Origin: Myxococcales bacterium
GTDB lineage: Bacteria; Myxococcota; Polyangia; HGW-17; SLPX01
NCBI GenBank assembly: GCA_007131745.1
Contig: SLPX01000191.1
Span: 1 to 25,891 of the forward strand
DNA length: 25,891 nucleotides
Direction: 5' to 3'
The notes below the pieces were generated by a model, which saw only the letters and a program-made list of their open reading frames with translations, was not told the DNA's origin and did not search any database. Both the position numbers and the translations under genes were made by a program. Of the stretch, positions 1-7,912 are shown one piece after another. Numbering within the stretch: the first letter of the stretch is position 1; every line of letters begins with the position of its first letter.

Positions 1-171
1 ACACACTACGAGTTCACCCAGCCGGCTTCCGACCGTCTTGACAACAAGCAATGGCGCAAAATGCTAAATGACAACAAGGTTCCTCCGTTGGCGCCATGGA
101 TCCGCTCTTTTTTCATTACCGGCGAGAAAATGAAAAAAGGAGGAGTAAGCGATCATCTTGGCGGATGCTGA
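1..171 (+). CDS. C-terminal end of a DUF3160-like protein (cut by window edge)
   Basis: An open frame runs from the first base to a TGA at 169-171 and gives 56 residues. It reads YEFTQPASDRLDNKQWRKML, then VPPLAPWIRSFF. This resembles the extreme C-terminus of DUF3160 proteins as I remember them (a Y-E-F-x-Q-P motif, then a D-R-L stretch, then P-P-x-x-x-W-x-x-S-F). DUF3160 proteins are large and mostly uncharacterised, often exported. The stop lies 14 bases inside the next gene, so the two are probably translationally coupled and co-transcribed. The family call rests on the last 50 residues only, and the start lies outside the window. Confidence 0.55.
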   Translation, partial: THYEFTQPASDRLDNKQWRKMLNDNKVPPLAPWIRSFFITGEKMKKGGVSDHLGGC

Positions 172-1234
172 CCCTGCGATCATGCGAGCTTTTTCTTCTC
201 TGAAAAAGTTTCTCTTCCCGAAGCTCCGGCCGTTTCCGAGCCGGTCTCGAAATCGCTGGATCATTGCGTTGTTTGCATTTTGCGCGTTGACCGGGTGCAA
301 AAATCAAAAGGGCAAACCGCCGGTTGTAAGCAATGTCACCGGAACGGGAACGCGTAACGTGGTGACCCTGGCCGCTGTAGGGGACGTGATGCTGGCGAGG
401 GGGGTCGGCGCGCAGATAGAACGTCACGGACCACGTTATCCATACCTGCAGATAAAAGATACCCTCAAGCAGTATGACATCGTGTTTTTCAACCTGGAAT
501 GTCCGATGTCACATCGCGGAGTCGCGCGGCGCACCGATGTTGCTTTCCGGTGCCCGCCGGAACAGGCCGAACTGTTGAAATGGGCCGGGTTCACCGTGGC
601 GTCCCTTGCGAATAATCACACCCTTGATTACGGCCGCGCTGCATTGACCGACACCATTGATTTCCTGGAATCGGCCGGAATCACGACCGTGGGAGCGGGC
701 GAGGACATGAAAGCCGCCGAGGCTCTGCGAATTGTGAACGTCAGCGGAATGAAAGTCGGCTTTTTAGCTTACACCGATATCCCCAACGCAGGAACCACGA
801 TTCTTCCCGACCAACCCTCAGTAGCGGGCGCGGACTTGGAAAACATGAGGAACCATGTCAGGGCAGCGGTAAAAAAAACCGATGCGCTCGTGGTGTCTTT
901 CCACTGGGGGGTGGAATACATGACGATACCCAGCCGCAGACAGAAAGAGTTGGGTCGCGCGGCCATCGACGAGGGCGCCGCTCTCGTGCTGGGACACCAT
1001 CCCCATGTCTTGCAACCGGTCCAAACCTATCGCGGTCGTCCCATTCTATACAGCGCCGGAGGGTTCATCTGGGATTCCCGCATCCGGGACTCCGATAAAA
1101 GCGCAATCTTCGTGTTTGAGTTGAGCCCCGGTTCCGCAAGGTTGAAAAAAACAATTCCCATCCGCGTCATACGAGGCCAACCAAAGGACCAAAGGTGTCA
1201 GACACTAGCAATTAAGCTTTTATCCGCCCTCTAA
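158..1234 (+). CDS. CapA-family lipoprotein (metallophosphatase-like fold)
   Basis: The protein has 358 residues. CapA-family proteins (PGA_cap) have a calcineurin-like metallophosphatase fold and are named for poly-gamma-glutamate capsule work, but many members have unknown roles. Visible motifs are AAVGDVMLARG (72-82), NLECP (112-116), LANNHTLDYG (150-159), HWGVE (249-253) and GHHPHV (279-284), which together give a full set of presumed metal ligands. A hydrophobic segment ends in a lipobox, ALTGC, with the lipid Cys at residue 47, so it is probably membrane-anchored and periplasmic. The TTG start at 158 is chosen because AGGAGGA lies at 138-144; ATG 182 is too far from it. The last residues (QRCQTLAIKLL) are encoded by a dispersed repeat (1191-1221), so the native C-terminus seems to have been replaced. 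No capsule genes are next to it. Confidence 0.88.
   Translation: MADADPAIMRAFSSLKKFLFPKLRPFPSRSRNRWIIALFAFCALTGCKNQKGKPPVVSNVTGTGTRNVVTLAAVGDVMLARGVGAQIERHGPRYPYLQIKDTLKQYDIVFFNLECPMSHRGVARRTDVAFRCPPEQAELLKWAGFTVASLANNHTLDYGRAALTDTIDFLESAGITTVGAGEDMKAAEALRIVNVSGMKVGFLAYTDIPNAGTTILPDQPSVAGADLENMRNHVRAAVKKTDALVVSFHWGVEYMTIPSRRQKELGRAAIDEGAALVLGHHPHVLQPVQTYRGRPILYSAGGFIWDSRIRDSDKSAIFVFELSPGSARLKKTIPIRVIRGQPKDQRCQTLAIKLLSAL
1191..1221 (+). repeat. Dispersed 31-bp repeat with GTGTCAGACAC palindrome, copy 1
   Basis: This 31-base segment starts AAAGGTGTCAGACACTAG and ends in an AATTAAGCTTTT stretch. It matches the reverse complement of 18585-18615 with one mismatch. Its core is the near-perfect palindrome GTGTC-A-GACAC. 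Here it lies inside the last codons of the CapA gene and supplies its C-terminus. I recall similar GTGTCTGACAC elements scattered in many bacterial genomes near REP-type transposases, but that is memory, not a search. Confidence 0.7.
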
Positions 1235-1416
1235 GTCATTGTAATCGCAGATGTTTAAGGGTTGGGTGGTGATTGAAAATGTATGGCGTAGCCTTCTAAT
1301 GGCTGGGCGTTGTATAAGTGTAAATAAATAGATTTTGGCATGCTTCCGATTTTTTCATATATTGAATATTAGAATCCATTTGCTTTGATTCAATTCTTAT
1401 CATTCTGGAGTCGACG

Positions 1417-2499
1417 ATGAAAAGCACGAGCCGTCCATACATCCGAATATCAATCCTATTCATGCTTGTTTTCCTGATTGTATTAAGCTGCAGTTCCGAT
1501 CATGAGGACTCTCTAAATGCCACAGACGCGTCTGTTACGGAAACTGACGGAGATAAGCTGGGAGAAGATGGTGGGGAAGAGCTCCCTACATTGGAGATAG
1601 AATTTTTACTCAACGGAGAATTCGAGGCAACCCTGGCTCAAGGCGAGTCGGCTCATCTGACCTGGAGCACCGTAAACGTTCAGGGATGTGAGGCTCATAG
1701 CAGCTTTCCACAGTGGAATGGACCGGTTGCGACCAATGGCGAGCTTCAACTGGATATCGAACCTTTTGCTCCTCTGGGCGAGCATGAACTATCACTTGAG
1801 TGTCAAGGAGCAGCGGAGTTATCCGCCCAGGTGGTGCGTTCTTTGCGGATCGAGCACTATTGTACTACTCGCCCCCCACCGGAAGGATGGGAAGTAGGTT
1901 TTCAGAACCACGGACCTGTTTGGCCGCCCTCACCCATTCACACGTTTGTCGAACCCGCCGACTGGGACGATCTGTGGCCGGGGCCTTATCCTTGTGGTGG
2001 AAACCTGCAACGGCGCATAAGAGATCTTGGTGAGAATCGCTACATTTCCATCGGGTTCGACATCCCTGAGTGGGCCTCTCATTCGCCGTATTTGCAGGCT
2101 GTGGAATGGCAACCCGGCGAACCGGATATCGGTGATGGGCAAAAGGTGATTACCATCAGTCGCTGTCCAGGTGATTTTCACCCGGATACACAGCGGTGTA
2201 CGCAATGGTACACATCGGATCAGGAGGGAACATCGTGGCAATGCAAAGTGGAGCCGGGACACCGATACTACATAAACATCCTCTACGGCGAAGTCCACGA
2301 AGACAACACAGCCGACTGGCTTTGCATGCATGATCGACCTACTTGTGGAAACAACTTCGTCATCTATGGTCTATCCGACTGCGAACTATGCGGAGGACAT
2401 GGGGAGTATGTAGAATACGGGGACGGCTCCGGCGAATGTGAATGCGACCCGGGATACAAACAGTATCACAACAACAATTTGTACTGTGTGGAAGAATGA
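1417..2499 (+). CDS. Predicted lipoprotein with acidic linker and EGF-like Cys-rich tail
   Basis: The protein has 360 residues and I do not recognise the family. The N-terminus is a lipoprotein signal: charged start, hydrophobic run ISILFMLVFLIVL, then the lipobox VLSC with Cys 25. An acidic linker follows (about 26-60). The middle has four or more Cys and many Trp and Pro, as in secreted beta-rich domains. The last 35 residues (CELCGGHGEY, CECDPGY, final Cys) look EGF-like. ATG 1417 is supported by TGGAG seven bases upstream. Such lipoproteins are common in Myxococcota-like bacteria, usually with no known function. The gene stands alone and is bracketed by inverted copies of the GTGTCTGACAC palindrome (1191-1206 and 2903-2917), which suggests it may have arrived as a unit. 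Surface exposure is inferred. Confidence 0.75.
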   Translation: MKSTSRPYIRISILFMLVFLIVLSCSSDHEDSLNATDASVTETDGDKLGEDGGEELPTLEIEFLLNGEFEATLAQGESAHLTWSTVNVQGCEAHSSFPQWNGPVATNGELQLDIEPFAPLGEHELSLECQGAAELSAQVVRSLRIEHYCTTRPPPEGWEVGFQNHGPVWPPSPIHTFVEPADWDDLWPGPYPCGGNLQRRIRDLGENRYISIGFDIPEWASHSPYLQAVEWQPGEPDIGDGQKVITISRCPGDFHPDTQRCTQWYTSDQEGTSWQCKVEPGHRYYINILYGEVHEDNTADWLCMHDRPTCGNNFVIYGLSDCELCGGHGEYVEYGDGSGECECDPGYKQYHNNNLYCVEE

Positions 2500-3070
2500 T
2501 TTTTTGGGTGCGGATTCCGATTATGAAATAACACTGCAAAAAGCAGGGTGAAAAGCTTGAAAGATTTGTGGTTGGGGGATTGTTGAGAATGGCTTCTTGC
2601 CTTGATCATGCTCACCCGGAAATTTCGAAAATCCACACCTCACGTCCTTCTTCCACTTCATCTTGATTCCGGTGTTTCCAAACTCGATAGCGATCAAGAC
2701 GGCCGGTGCAGATACGATGCGCATTGTCCTTGCAGACCGGTCATATTGGCTCGCCGCCATTGATGCCAAGAGTCGTGAGCCGGGTTCTGCATGAACCCAC
2801 GTTCGACCTGATGGCCATCAGTGACGAACAGTAATATACGAAAAAGCATTTTTTTGTGTTGCTTAACCATTGAGAATCAATGAATAAAAAAACTAAATAC
2901 TAAGTGTCTGACACCTTCTCCTTCAACATTCACGCAACATCTGACTTTCAGCGCCGATAACAGGGGTGATTTCGATAAAAAAAGTCGCCACCCACCGGGC
3001 CAAAGAGAAAAACGGCAAGGGTGGCATCAAAAACAACATTCAAACACACCGAAAACATAGGAGAAATAAA
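2500..3070. other. Intergenic stretch, no convincing gene
   Basis: Only short frames are present and none shows family resemblance. It holds a GTGTCTGACACC palindrome (2903-2917). A 7-bp inverted repeat, GCCACCC (2987-2993) with GGGTGGC (3019-3025), lies in the leader of the downstream membrane-protein gene. The latter could form a hairpin in the 5' untranslated RNA, but a 25-base loop makes this weak. Confidence 0.4.
2903..2917 (-). repeat. GTGTCTGACAC palindrome, copy 2
   Basis: The core AGTGTCTGACACCTT is the inverted form of the core at 1193-1206. The flank (AAATACTA) differs from copies 1 and 3, so only the core and the CCTT edge are shared. It sits in the spacer upstream of the membrane-protein gene. 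Confidence 0.55.
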
Positions 3071-4624
3071 ATGATGTCCCAAGCGAATTCCACCTCCTCC
3101 ATTCGTCACACTCAACCTTATGCCTTTACTGCCCAGCCCCCGCAGTCAGCAATGGCGACGCGGGCCGCTGTGGCGTCTGCCCATGTGAACCCTTCTAAAA
3201 AGGTACTCACTGACGAGACAGCCACCGCGGGAAAGGGAGTGGCTTTGAATAAGACGGCTGTCTTCACCATCAGCGTTCTCGTCGTGGTAAAGCTACTCGT
3301 CGATCTCCAGGGCTGGTGGCTCCTACCCATCTTGGAGACCTTCCTCAAAAAAGAGTTGGTGGATATCTACCAACAGGCATCGGGCATGATCGTCCCGTTC
3401 ATCACTGCGTTGGCAGTTGGCGCCATGTTCTTTTTCAACAAGAGCCGAGGCTGGCTCGTGGCTGCCGCTCTCTTTGCGATCTCCGCTTTGGCAGGCGTTT
3501 TTCCACTACTGGGAGAAACGACGTCAATGGTTGGCATGCATGGATCCGCGTTTTTTCTGTTGGCCAACATCTCCCTGGTGGTGGCTCTATTCTTGAATAT
3601 CAACAATGGCCACCGGGTGATAGGCAAGGCGGCGGCAACGGCTCTGGCTGTGACTACCGTAACCACCATCATTCTTGCCGCCTTCTATTACATCCATTCC
3701 AATACGACAGGCCTCGGCCTCCACGCCGAGCCACAGGTCGCCAAATTCTTTGTGGAGTTGATCCACACCATCTGGACGGCTATCCAAACCATAACAGCAG
3801 TCCTCATCGGAGCCTTCTTGTTTACGGTTGTCCGCAAAAAACAAACAACTGAACAAACTCGAGAGACCCACACCTGCCATGGCAATGCACACGAGCAGGG
3901 AGAGTCAAAACAAAAAGGCTCTCTGCTGGCTGTCTGTGGTGGCGTAGGCGCTCTCTTGGCCGCTGTTGGTGTGGCCATGCACGCACAAACACTCGTCGCA
4001 AACGTTGGTCTGAACTTTGATTGGAATCTCTACGGAGGGATCAACGAACCTATCCTGAAGCTGGTGCTCTTAGGTCAAATCCCCGTTCTCCTCGGGTTCT
4101 TGCTCTTTGGGTTTGGCTACTGGTCCCACAGCCGGAAAAGCGGCACTGTCCAGGGATATGTTGCCGCCATCACCGTCTGGGTTCAGGTCCTTTTGGTGGG
4201 ATACCTCCTCTTTTCCCAGGGCGCGACGGCCGTGATTCATCGCATGAGCGCCGGGTGGGTGAGCATCGCGATCTTTGCCACCACCGGGCTCGCCGCCCTC
4301 GCCGGGGCGCTGTCCTTCGTCTCCACGCGAAAAACAGATAAAGCGGCTTCTACGGAGGCTTTGGATCTGTCACTAGCCAAAACAGCCTACTCAAAGCTGG
4401 CTCTCACCACCGCCATCTTGCTCGTCTCAAGCGTGGTAGCAGGTGCGTTCGTGGCCTTTGGCCTGGAAAACGTCACAGTCGCGCTCCTTGGGACTGAAGA
4501 TCTGTCCCTCAAGCTCAAGATGATGGCCAAACCCCTCCTTCTCATCCAGTGCATTGCCCTGATACTTGCCGGGCTACACCAACTCGCCGCCACCAATAAG
4601 ACCTCCAAGACCACCACTGCCTAG
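3071..4624 (+). CDS. Large multi-pass membrane protein, unknown family
   Basis: The protein has 517 residues from ATG 3071. This start is preferred over an upstream in-frame GTG at 2966 because AGGAG lies seven bases before it and the extra 35 residues would be a very basic, non-conserved-looking leader. A soluble N-terminal stretch of about 70 residues is followed by some 11-12 hydrophobic segments. They include AVFTISVLVVVKLLV, IVPFITALAVGAMFFF, WLVAAALFAISALAG, SAFFLLANISLVVALFL and ATALAVTTVTTIILAAFYY. A polar, His/Cys/Lys-rich loop (RETHTCHGNAHEQGE) divides the protein into two halves. I do not recognise a transporter or sensor family and see no catalytic motif. The next gene is convergent, so no operon context helps. 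Confidence 0.75.
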   Translation: MMSQANSTSSIRHTQPYAFTAQPPQSAMATRAAVASAHVNPSKKVLTDETATAGKGVALNKTAVFTISVLVVVKLLVDLQGWWLLPILETFLKKELVDIYQQASGMIVPFITALAVGAMFFFNKSRGWLVAAALFAISALAGVFPLLGETTSMVGMHGSAFFLLANISLVVALFLNINNGHRVIGKAAATALAVTTVTTIILAAFYYIHSNTTGLGLHAEPQVAKFFVELIHTIWTAIQTITAVLIGAFLFTVVRKKQTTEQTRETHTCHGNAHEQGESKQKGSLLAVCGGVGALLAAVGVAMHAQTLVANVGLNFDWNLYGGINEPILKLVLLGQIPVLLGFLLFGFGYWSHSRKSGTVQGYVAAITVWVQVLLVGYLLFSQGATAVIHRMSAGWVSIAIFATTGLAALAGALSFVSTRKTDKAASTEALDLSLAKTAYSKLALTTAILLVSSVVAGAFVAFGLENVTVALLGTEDLSLKLKMMAKPLLLIQCIALILAGLHQLAATNKTSKTTTA

Positions 4625-4637
4625 TTCTTAAGTGGCG

Positions 4638-4751
4638 GAGACCTGAACCGGAGCTTCCTTGCTCAACGTGGTAGCAGTTCATATTCCGGGGACAACGGTC
4701 CCGCTTCACCGACCTGCTCGTTCTGACATCAATGCCTGTTTAGTCTTCTGA
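4638..4751 (+). repeat. 114-bp duplicated segment (left arm, copy A)
   Basis: This matches 16314-16427 at a constant offset of 11676 with one mismatch noticed (base 4680). In the 16-kb copy it is the last 29 codons of the SRPBCC-like gene plus 25 bases beyond. Here it is a headless gene fragment that begins 13 bases after the membrane-protein stop. The minus strand of 4706-4751 also encodes the last 15 residues and stop of the RelE/ParE-like toxin. Confidence 0.85.
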
Positions 4752-5017
4752 GGATCACGGCGTAAATCAAGGACTCTATGCACTACCACGACTTCTTCCC
4801 CTTTTAGCCTATAATAAACGGCGTAAGGAAATCTTTTGGACAACATGCGATGATAACCATAAAACTTAGCATGGATTCCAGCATAGAGTACCAGCGAATC
4901 AATATCAGAAAAAAGAGAATCAAAGAAATATTCTCCCAACCCTTCTTCTTGTTTTTCGTAGAACAATCTCCCTGAGAATAAATCTTCAATAGCGGAGGAA
5001 AGAATCTTGATTTTCAT
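4706..5017 (-). CDS. RelE/ParE-type toxin of a type II toxin-antitoxin pair
   Basis: The protein has 103 residues, normal for the family. RelE/ParE-fold toxins act as ribosome-dependent mRNA interferases or gyrase poisons; which applies here cannot be read from the sequence. The N-terminus (MKIKILSSAIEDLFSGRLFYE) has the usual short strand followed by a helix, the middle contains GLGEYFFDSLFSDIDSL, and the end has the typical RFPYAVYYRLKGEEVVVVHRVLDLRRDP strands. ATG 5017 overlaps the antitoxin stop by four bases (ATGA), the usual coupling. The last 15 residues (QKTKQALMSERAGR) lie within a repeat that is also present at 16 kb without the toxin body, so the C-terminus reads into flanking duplicated DNA. 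Confidence 0.85.
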   Translation of the reverse strand: MKIKILSSAIEDLFSGRLFYEKQEEGLGEYFFDSLFSDIDSLVLYAGIHAKFYGYHRMLSKRFPYAVYYRLKGEEVVVVHRVLDLRRDPQKTKQALMSERAGR

Positions 5018-5232
5018 TTAAATCTTTCCCGTAGATCTTCTTTTGCCTTACCCCAATCAACCACCTTTTCCTTTCCCGTCTTCAGCCGTTCTTCTGTTTC
5101 CTCAAGAGCATCTTGATGCCACTTGGGGGATTCAACTTCATCATCGTCTTTTGATAAATCCTCCCAAATAGCCTCCATCATTCTGAGCTTCTCTGCTTTG
5201 GAAAGAAGTCGTATTTCAAAAGAATTCTGCAT
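5014..5232 (-). CDS. Antitoxin, addiction-module component family (PF09720-like)
   Basis: The protein has 72 residues. It matches the pattern of the putative addiction module component family: LSKAEKLRMMEAIWEDLSKD, then SPKWHQDALEETEERL, then a W near VVDWGKAKEDL. These are small helical, acidic antitoxins that neutralise the RelE/ParE toxin encoded immediately downstream. The start at 5232 is chosen because AGGAG lies seven bases upstream on the minus strand; an upstream in-frame start (5289) would add a non-family leader running into the presumed promoter. The antitoxin-first order and ATGA overlap are standard. Confidence 0.85.
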   Translation of the reverse strand: MQNSFEIRLLSKAEKLRMMEAIWEDLSKDDDEVESPKWHQDALEETEERLKTGKEKVVDWGKAKEDLRERFK

Positions 5233-5274
5233 GATGTAAGCTCCTCTTGATCTTGGCTGAAAACCAACATTTAC

Positions 5275-5310
5275 CTGCTCGAATGTCAAAAACAGTTTAA
5301 TGTCGAGCAG
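5275..5310 (-). promoter_or_regulatory. Candidate promoter/operator of the toxin-antitoxin pair
   Basis: A perfect 8-bp inverted repeat, CTGCTCGA (5275-5282) and TCGAGCAG (5303-5310), brackets a TTGACA on the minus strand (5289-5284). This lies 50 bases upstream of the antitoxin start and would suit autoregulation. I see no good -10 box at the right distance, so the promoter part is tentative. Confidence 0.4.
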
Positions 5311-5386
5311 TTCTTGTAAATGGATAAATCTTCTGTCTATCTCACCTCTATGTCTGCTGCAATTATATCATGTAAAAAAAACCACT

Positions 5387-5490
5387 CCAACAGGTTACAT
5401 AGAAAATACAGGGTAGTTTCACTAAAAAACCGCAAACATTTTTGCAGTCCGCACGACCACGTTTTTCTTACACAGGGGAGAAACAGTTGT
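5387..5490 (+). repeat. About 100-bp duplicated segment (right arm, copy A)
   Basis: This matches 16428-16529 from CCAACAGGT up to ACAGGGGAGA, with a 2-base indel and a few substitutions. It lies upstream of the antitoxin gene. At the 16-kb locus it directly abuts the left arm, whereas here 635 bases carrying the toxin-antitoxin pair separate the two. No gene is visible in the remaining spacer between the antitoxin and the helicase end (5311-5653). Confidence 0.8.
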
Positions 5491-5653
5491 GTTTGCAGAC
5501 AACTCTGCAATGTTGAGGATTTTGCTTTCGATGTCATTTGTGCCGGTTGGCATGGACTTCAACCAGCGTTGTGATGGTGTGGACACGCTGCGCATGAGAT
5601 TTCTCGGAACTGCAAATAAAGGATACAGAGTATACAATACATCCTAAAAAATA

Positions 5654-7894
5654 CTAAATGCCTGTAACCTTCTGCAGAAAGGGGCTCTCTTGGCCGAAGC
5701 TGGTTATGAGAGCTTCTTTTTTCGCCCTGGTCGCGGCTACGTAGAGAAGGGAGCGTTCGTGAATCTCGTTTTCCTTCCTGACCACCGGGTCCGCGGTGGT
5801 TGTCCCTGCGCCCCGGTGCTCCAGGGGAACCACTCCTTGGTTTACCCCCGCGACGATCACCGTGTCGAACTCGATGCCCTTTACCCGGTGCATCGTGGCT
5901 AGTCGCAAACCCGGAACCGAGCGGTCATCCGGCCGGGTCCGTTTTACCCGGTAAGTCGGAATTCCCTTGGCCGACAACGCGCTCTCGTATTGTTCCAGCA
6001 GCTCGGTGGTTCGTGTCACCAGGCAGGTAGCGGCGAGCGTTTCGGGATCGGGTTCTCCTCCATGTTCGCGGATTCCCTCCCTTAGATACGCTTCCACTGC
6101 ATCAACATCACGCTCGAAGGTTTCGTTGGAAATCACCCTCGGGTATGATCCGTGAAGCAGTGACCTGTATCCTTTCAAATCGTCCGTGCCCCCGTCCAGG
6201 TCATCAAAGGAAATTCCTTTGAGCAGCCCCACGGCCCAGAGCCGGTTTTCATCGGTGGTCCGGTAGTTGATCCTGAGCTTTCGCGCCCTGCCGCGGATGT
6301 TTATCCCGCAATGCGACAATACGACCTTTTGCTTGTAAATCCGCTGGTGCGCATCCCCGACTATAAAAAGGCAAGGGTTGTCATCGTCCGGCTCCAGCAG
6401 CGCCCTTATCAACTTAAACGCCTGCATCCCCATGTCCTGGGCTTCGTCCACAACTACCGCCTTGTATGGCGAACGCTCTCCACTACCTTCGAGTATATGC
6501 CTGCAGTCCCTCATGGCGTCTACCGACTCACGTAACCCAGCGTCGTTTAGCAGAATCCGGTACTCCTCGAAAACCGGCCACACTTTCTCCCTCGCCTTCC
6601 GGTTAAGTCGCACCCCACGGCCCACTCGGGATGCCTTCTTGAACTCCGCCAGGGTTGTAATAGATTGCGGTTGAATCACCCTGTCCCACTCCTCCCGGTA
6701 AAAACCATCGTCAAAACTTTTGTCTTGCTCCTTGAGGCTCAGCGCGCGTTCCCACAACCGCGTGACCTGGTGCGGATAAACGATCTTGTGATCATATCCC
6801 TTTCGTTTCAGGAAGTTCGCAACCCACCTGTCCAGGTTCACCACTTCGATGCGTTGCATGTCCCGCTCCGAACAAATCTTCTTTAAGTTGTCGTGGATGT
6901 CGGCGGCCAGGTTGCGCGTGAACGTGGTGAACAATATTCGATCATCAGGCGCGGTGAAAACCATCTCCGCCAGCCGTCGCGCCCGGTGGATTGCAACCAC
7001 CGTCTTTCCGGTGCCCGCTCCTCCCAACACCCGCACCGGGCCGTTCCATGAGTTTTCCACCAGCTTTCGTTGGGACGGATGCAGAAACACCCTCCACTTT
7101 TCCAGCGGCTCGTGCAGAATCTCCAAAAGCTCTCGCTCATCTTCCACCACAAAGAATCGCCGCTTGGAATCGGGGTTTTCCAGGGCAGCGGCGAAGTTTT
7201 CGATGTCCGCCCTCTCCGGCGCGGCTTCCTTGTCCATCTCTTTGTAAACTTCTTCCAGGGTAAAACCCGCGGCCAGCATGTAAAGCGCCTCCGCGGCTTC
7301 CCCCGGAAACTCGCTGGCCAGGCGGTCCAGGTCCTCTTCGGAGCGGATTTCCCGCACCACCGGAAGTAGCATCTCCGGAACCCCAAGCGCGGTCAGGTTT
7401 TGATCTGTAAACAGGTGAAACAGGGGAGGCAAAGAGCGTTCAACCTTCCTTTCCCCGCCGGCGCCTATTGACGCCCGCCCAACACCAGCGCTGCACCCGT
7501 CCTCGTCCGCCCGGTAGGCTTCATGGCCCGTCCCTGTTTGCATGTCCAACGTAACAACCTGTAAGCTCCCGGTCTCCGGATGGATGTTGCACACCTTGTT
7601 TCTGGCCCACGTATATGCCTTGTCGTGATGGTCCACCCACAGCAGTACATACACGTTTCCCTTCTCCGGCGCCAGGGCTATGCCCCTGTACGTCCCGTCA
7701 ATCCGGACCGACCGGAGATTCGAATCCTTGGCCCGAGTTATTTTTTCATAGTTGATTCCCGCGCTCCCGGGATCCGAACGAAACTTGTTGATGAACTGGA
7801 TGACCTTTCCCTGCTGCTTTCTTGGAATGCGCGAAAACGCGGTCAGAAAATCATCCGCAATTGCCACCACGTGCTTTTTGTTTCTCTCAGCCAT
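5654..7894 (-). CDS. SF1 UvrD-like helicase with N-terminal RelE-like domain
   Basis: The protein has about 746 residues; numbers below count from ATG 7897, but ATG 7894 fits the AAAGGAG site better. Residues 8-100 look RelE/ParE-like (FSRIPRKQQGKVIQFINKF, LRSVRIDGTYRGIALAPEKG, YVLLWVDHHDKAY). A linker of the type LGVPEMLLPVVREIRSEEDL follows (171-190). The helicase core has a Q-like HPSQRKLV (273-280), Walker A GGAGTGKT (292-299), DEAQD (484-488), GDAHQRIY (514-521), NYRTT (544-548), TMHRVKGIEFD and a late YVAATRAKK. These are SF1A motifs of 3'-5' DNA unwinding enzymes. No exonuclease or Cys cluster is seen. It starts 15 bases after the giant helicase stop, so the two form an operon. No separate antitoxin for the RelE-like part is present. 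A DNA-processing defence role is inferred. Confidence 0.88.
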   Translation of the reverse strand: MAERNKKHVVAIADDFLTAFSRIPRKQQGKVIQFINKFRSDPGSAGINYEKITRAKDSNLRSVRIDGTYRGIALAPEKGNVYVLLWVDHHDKAYTWARNKVCNIHPETGSLQVVTLDMQTGTGHEAYRADEDGCSAGVGRASIGAGGERKVERSLPPLFHLFTDQNLTALGVPEMLLPVVREIRSEEDLDRLASEFPGEAAEALYMLAAGFTLEEVYKEMDKEAAPERADIENFAAALENPDSKRRFFVVEDERELLEILHEPLEKWRVFLHPSQRKLVENSWNGPVRVLGGAGTGKTVVAIHRARRLAEMVFTAPDDRILFTTFTRNLAADIHDNLKKICSERDMQRIEVVNLDRWVANFLKRKGYDHKIVYPHQVTRLWERALSLKEQDKSFDDGFYREEWDRVIQPQSITTLAEFKKASRVGRGVRLNRKAREKVWPVFEEYRILLNDAGLRESVDAMRDCRHILEGSGERSPYKAVVVDEAQDMGMQAFKLIRALLEPDDDNPCLFIVGDAHQRIYKQKVVLSHCGINIRGRARKLRINYRTTDENRLWAVGLLKGISFDDLDGGTDDLKGYRSLLHGSYPRVISNETFERDVDAVEAYLREGIREHGGEPDPETLAATCLVTRTTELLEQYESALSAKGIPTYRVKRTRPDDRSVPGLRLATMHRVKGIEFDTVIVAGVNQGVVPLEHRGAGTTTADPVVRKENEIHERSLLYVAATRAKKEALITSFGQESPFLQKVTGI

Positions 7895-7912
7895 CATGCT
7901 CCTTTGTCGGTA

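Noticed and set aside
2521..2769. 82-residue minus-strand open frame in the 2.5-3.0 kb spacer
   Set aside because: No ribosome-binding site, no recognisable motif, and composition like non-coding sequence.
3316..3852. 178-residue plus-strand open frame in another frame of the membrane-protein gene
   Set aside because: The overlapping frame has a clear multi-pass membrane pattern; this one is Arg/His/Pro-rich with no pattern.
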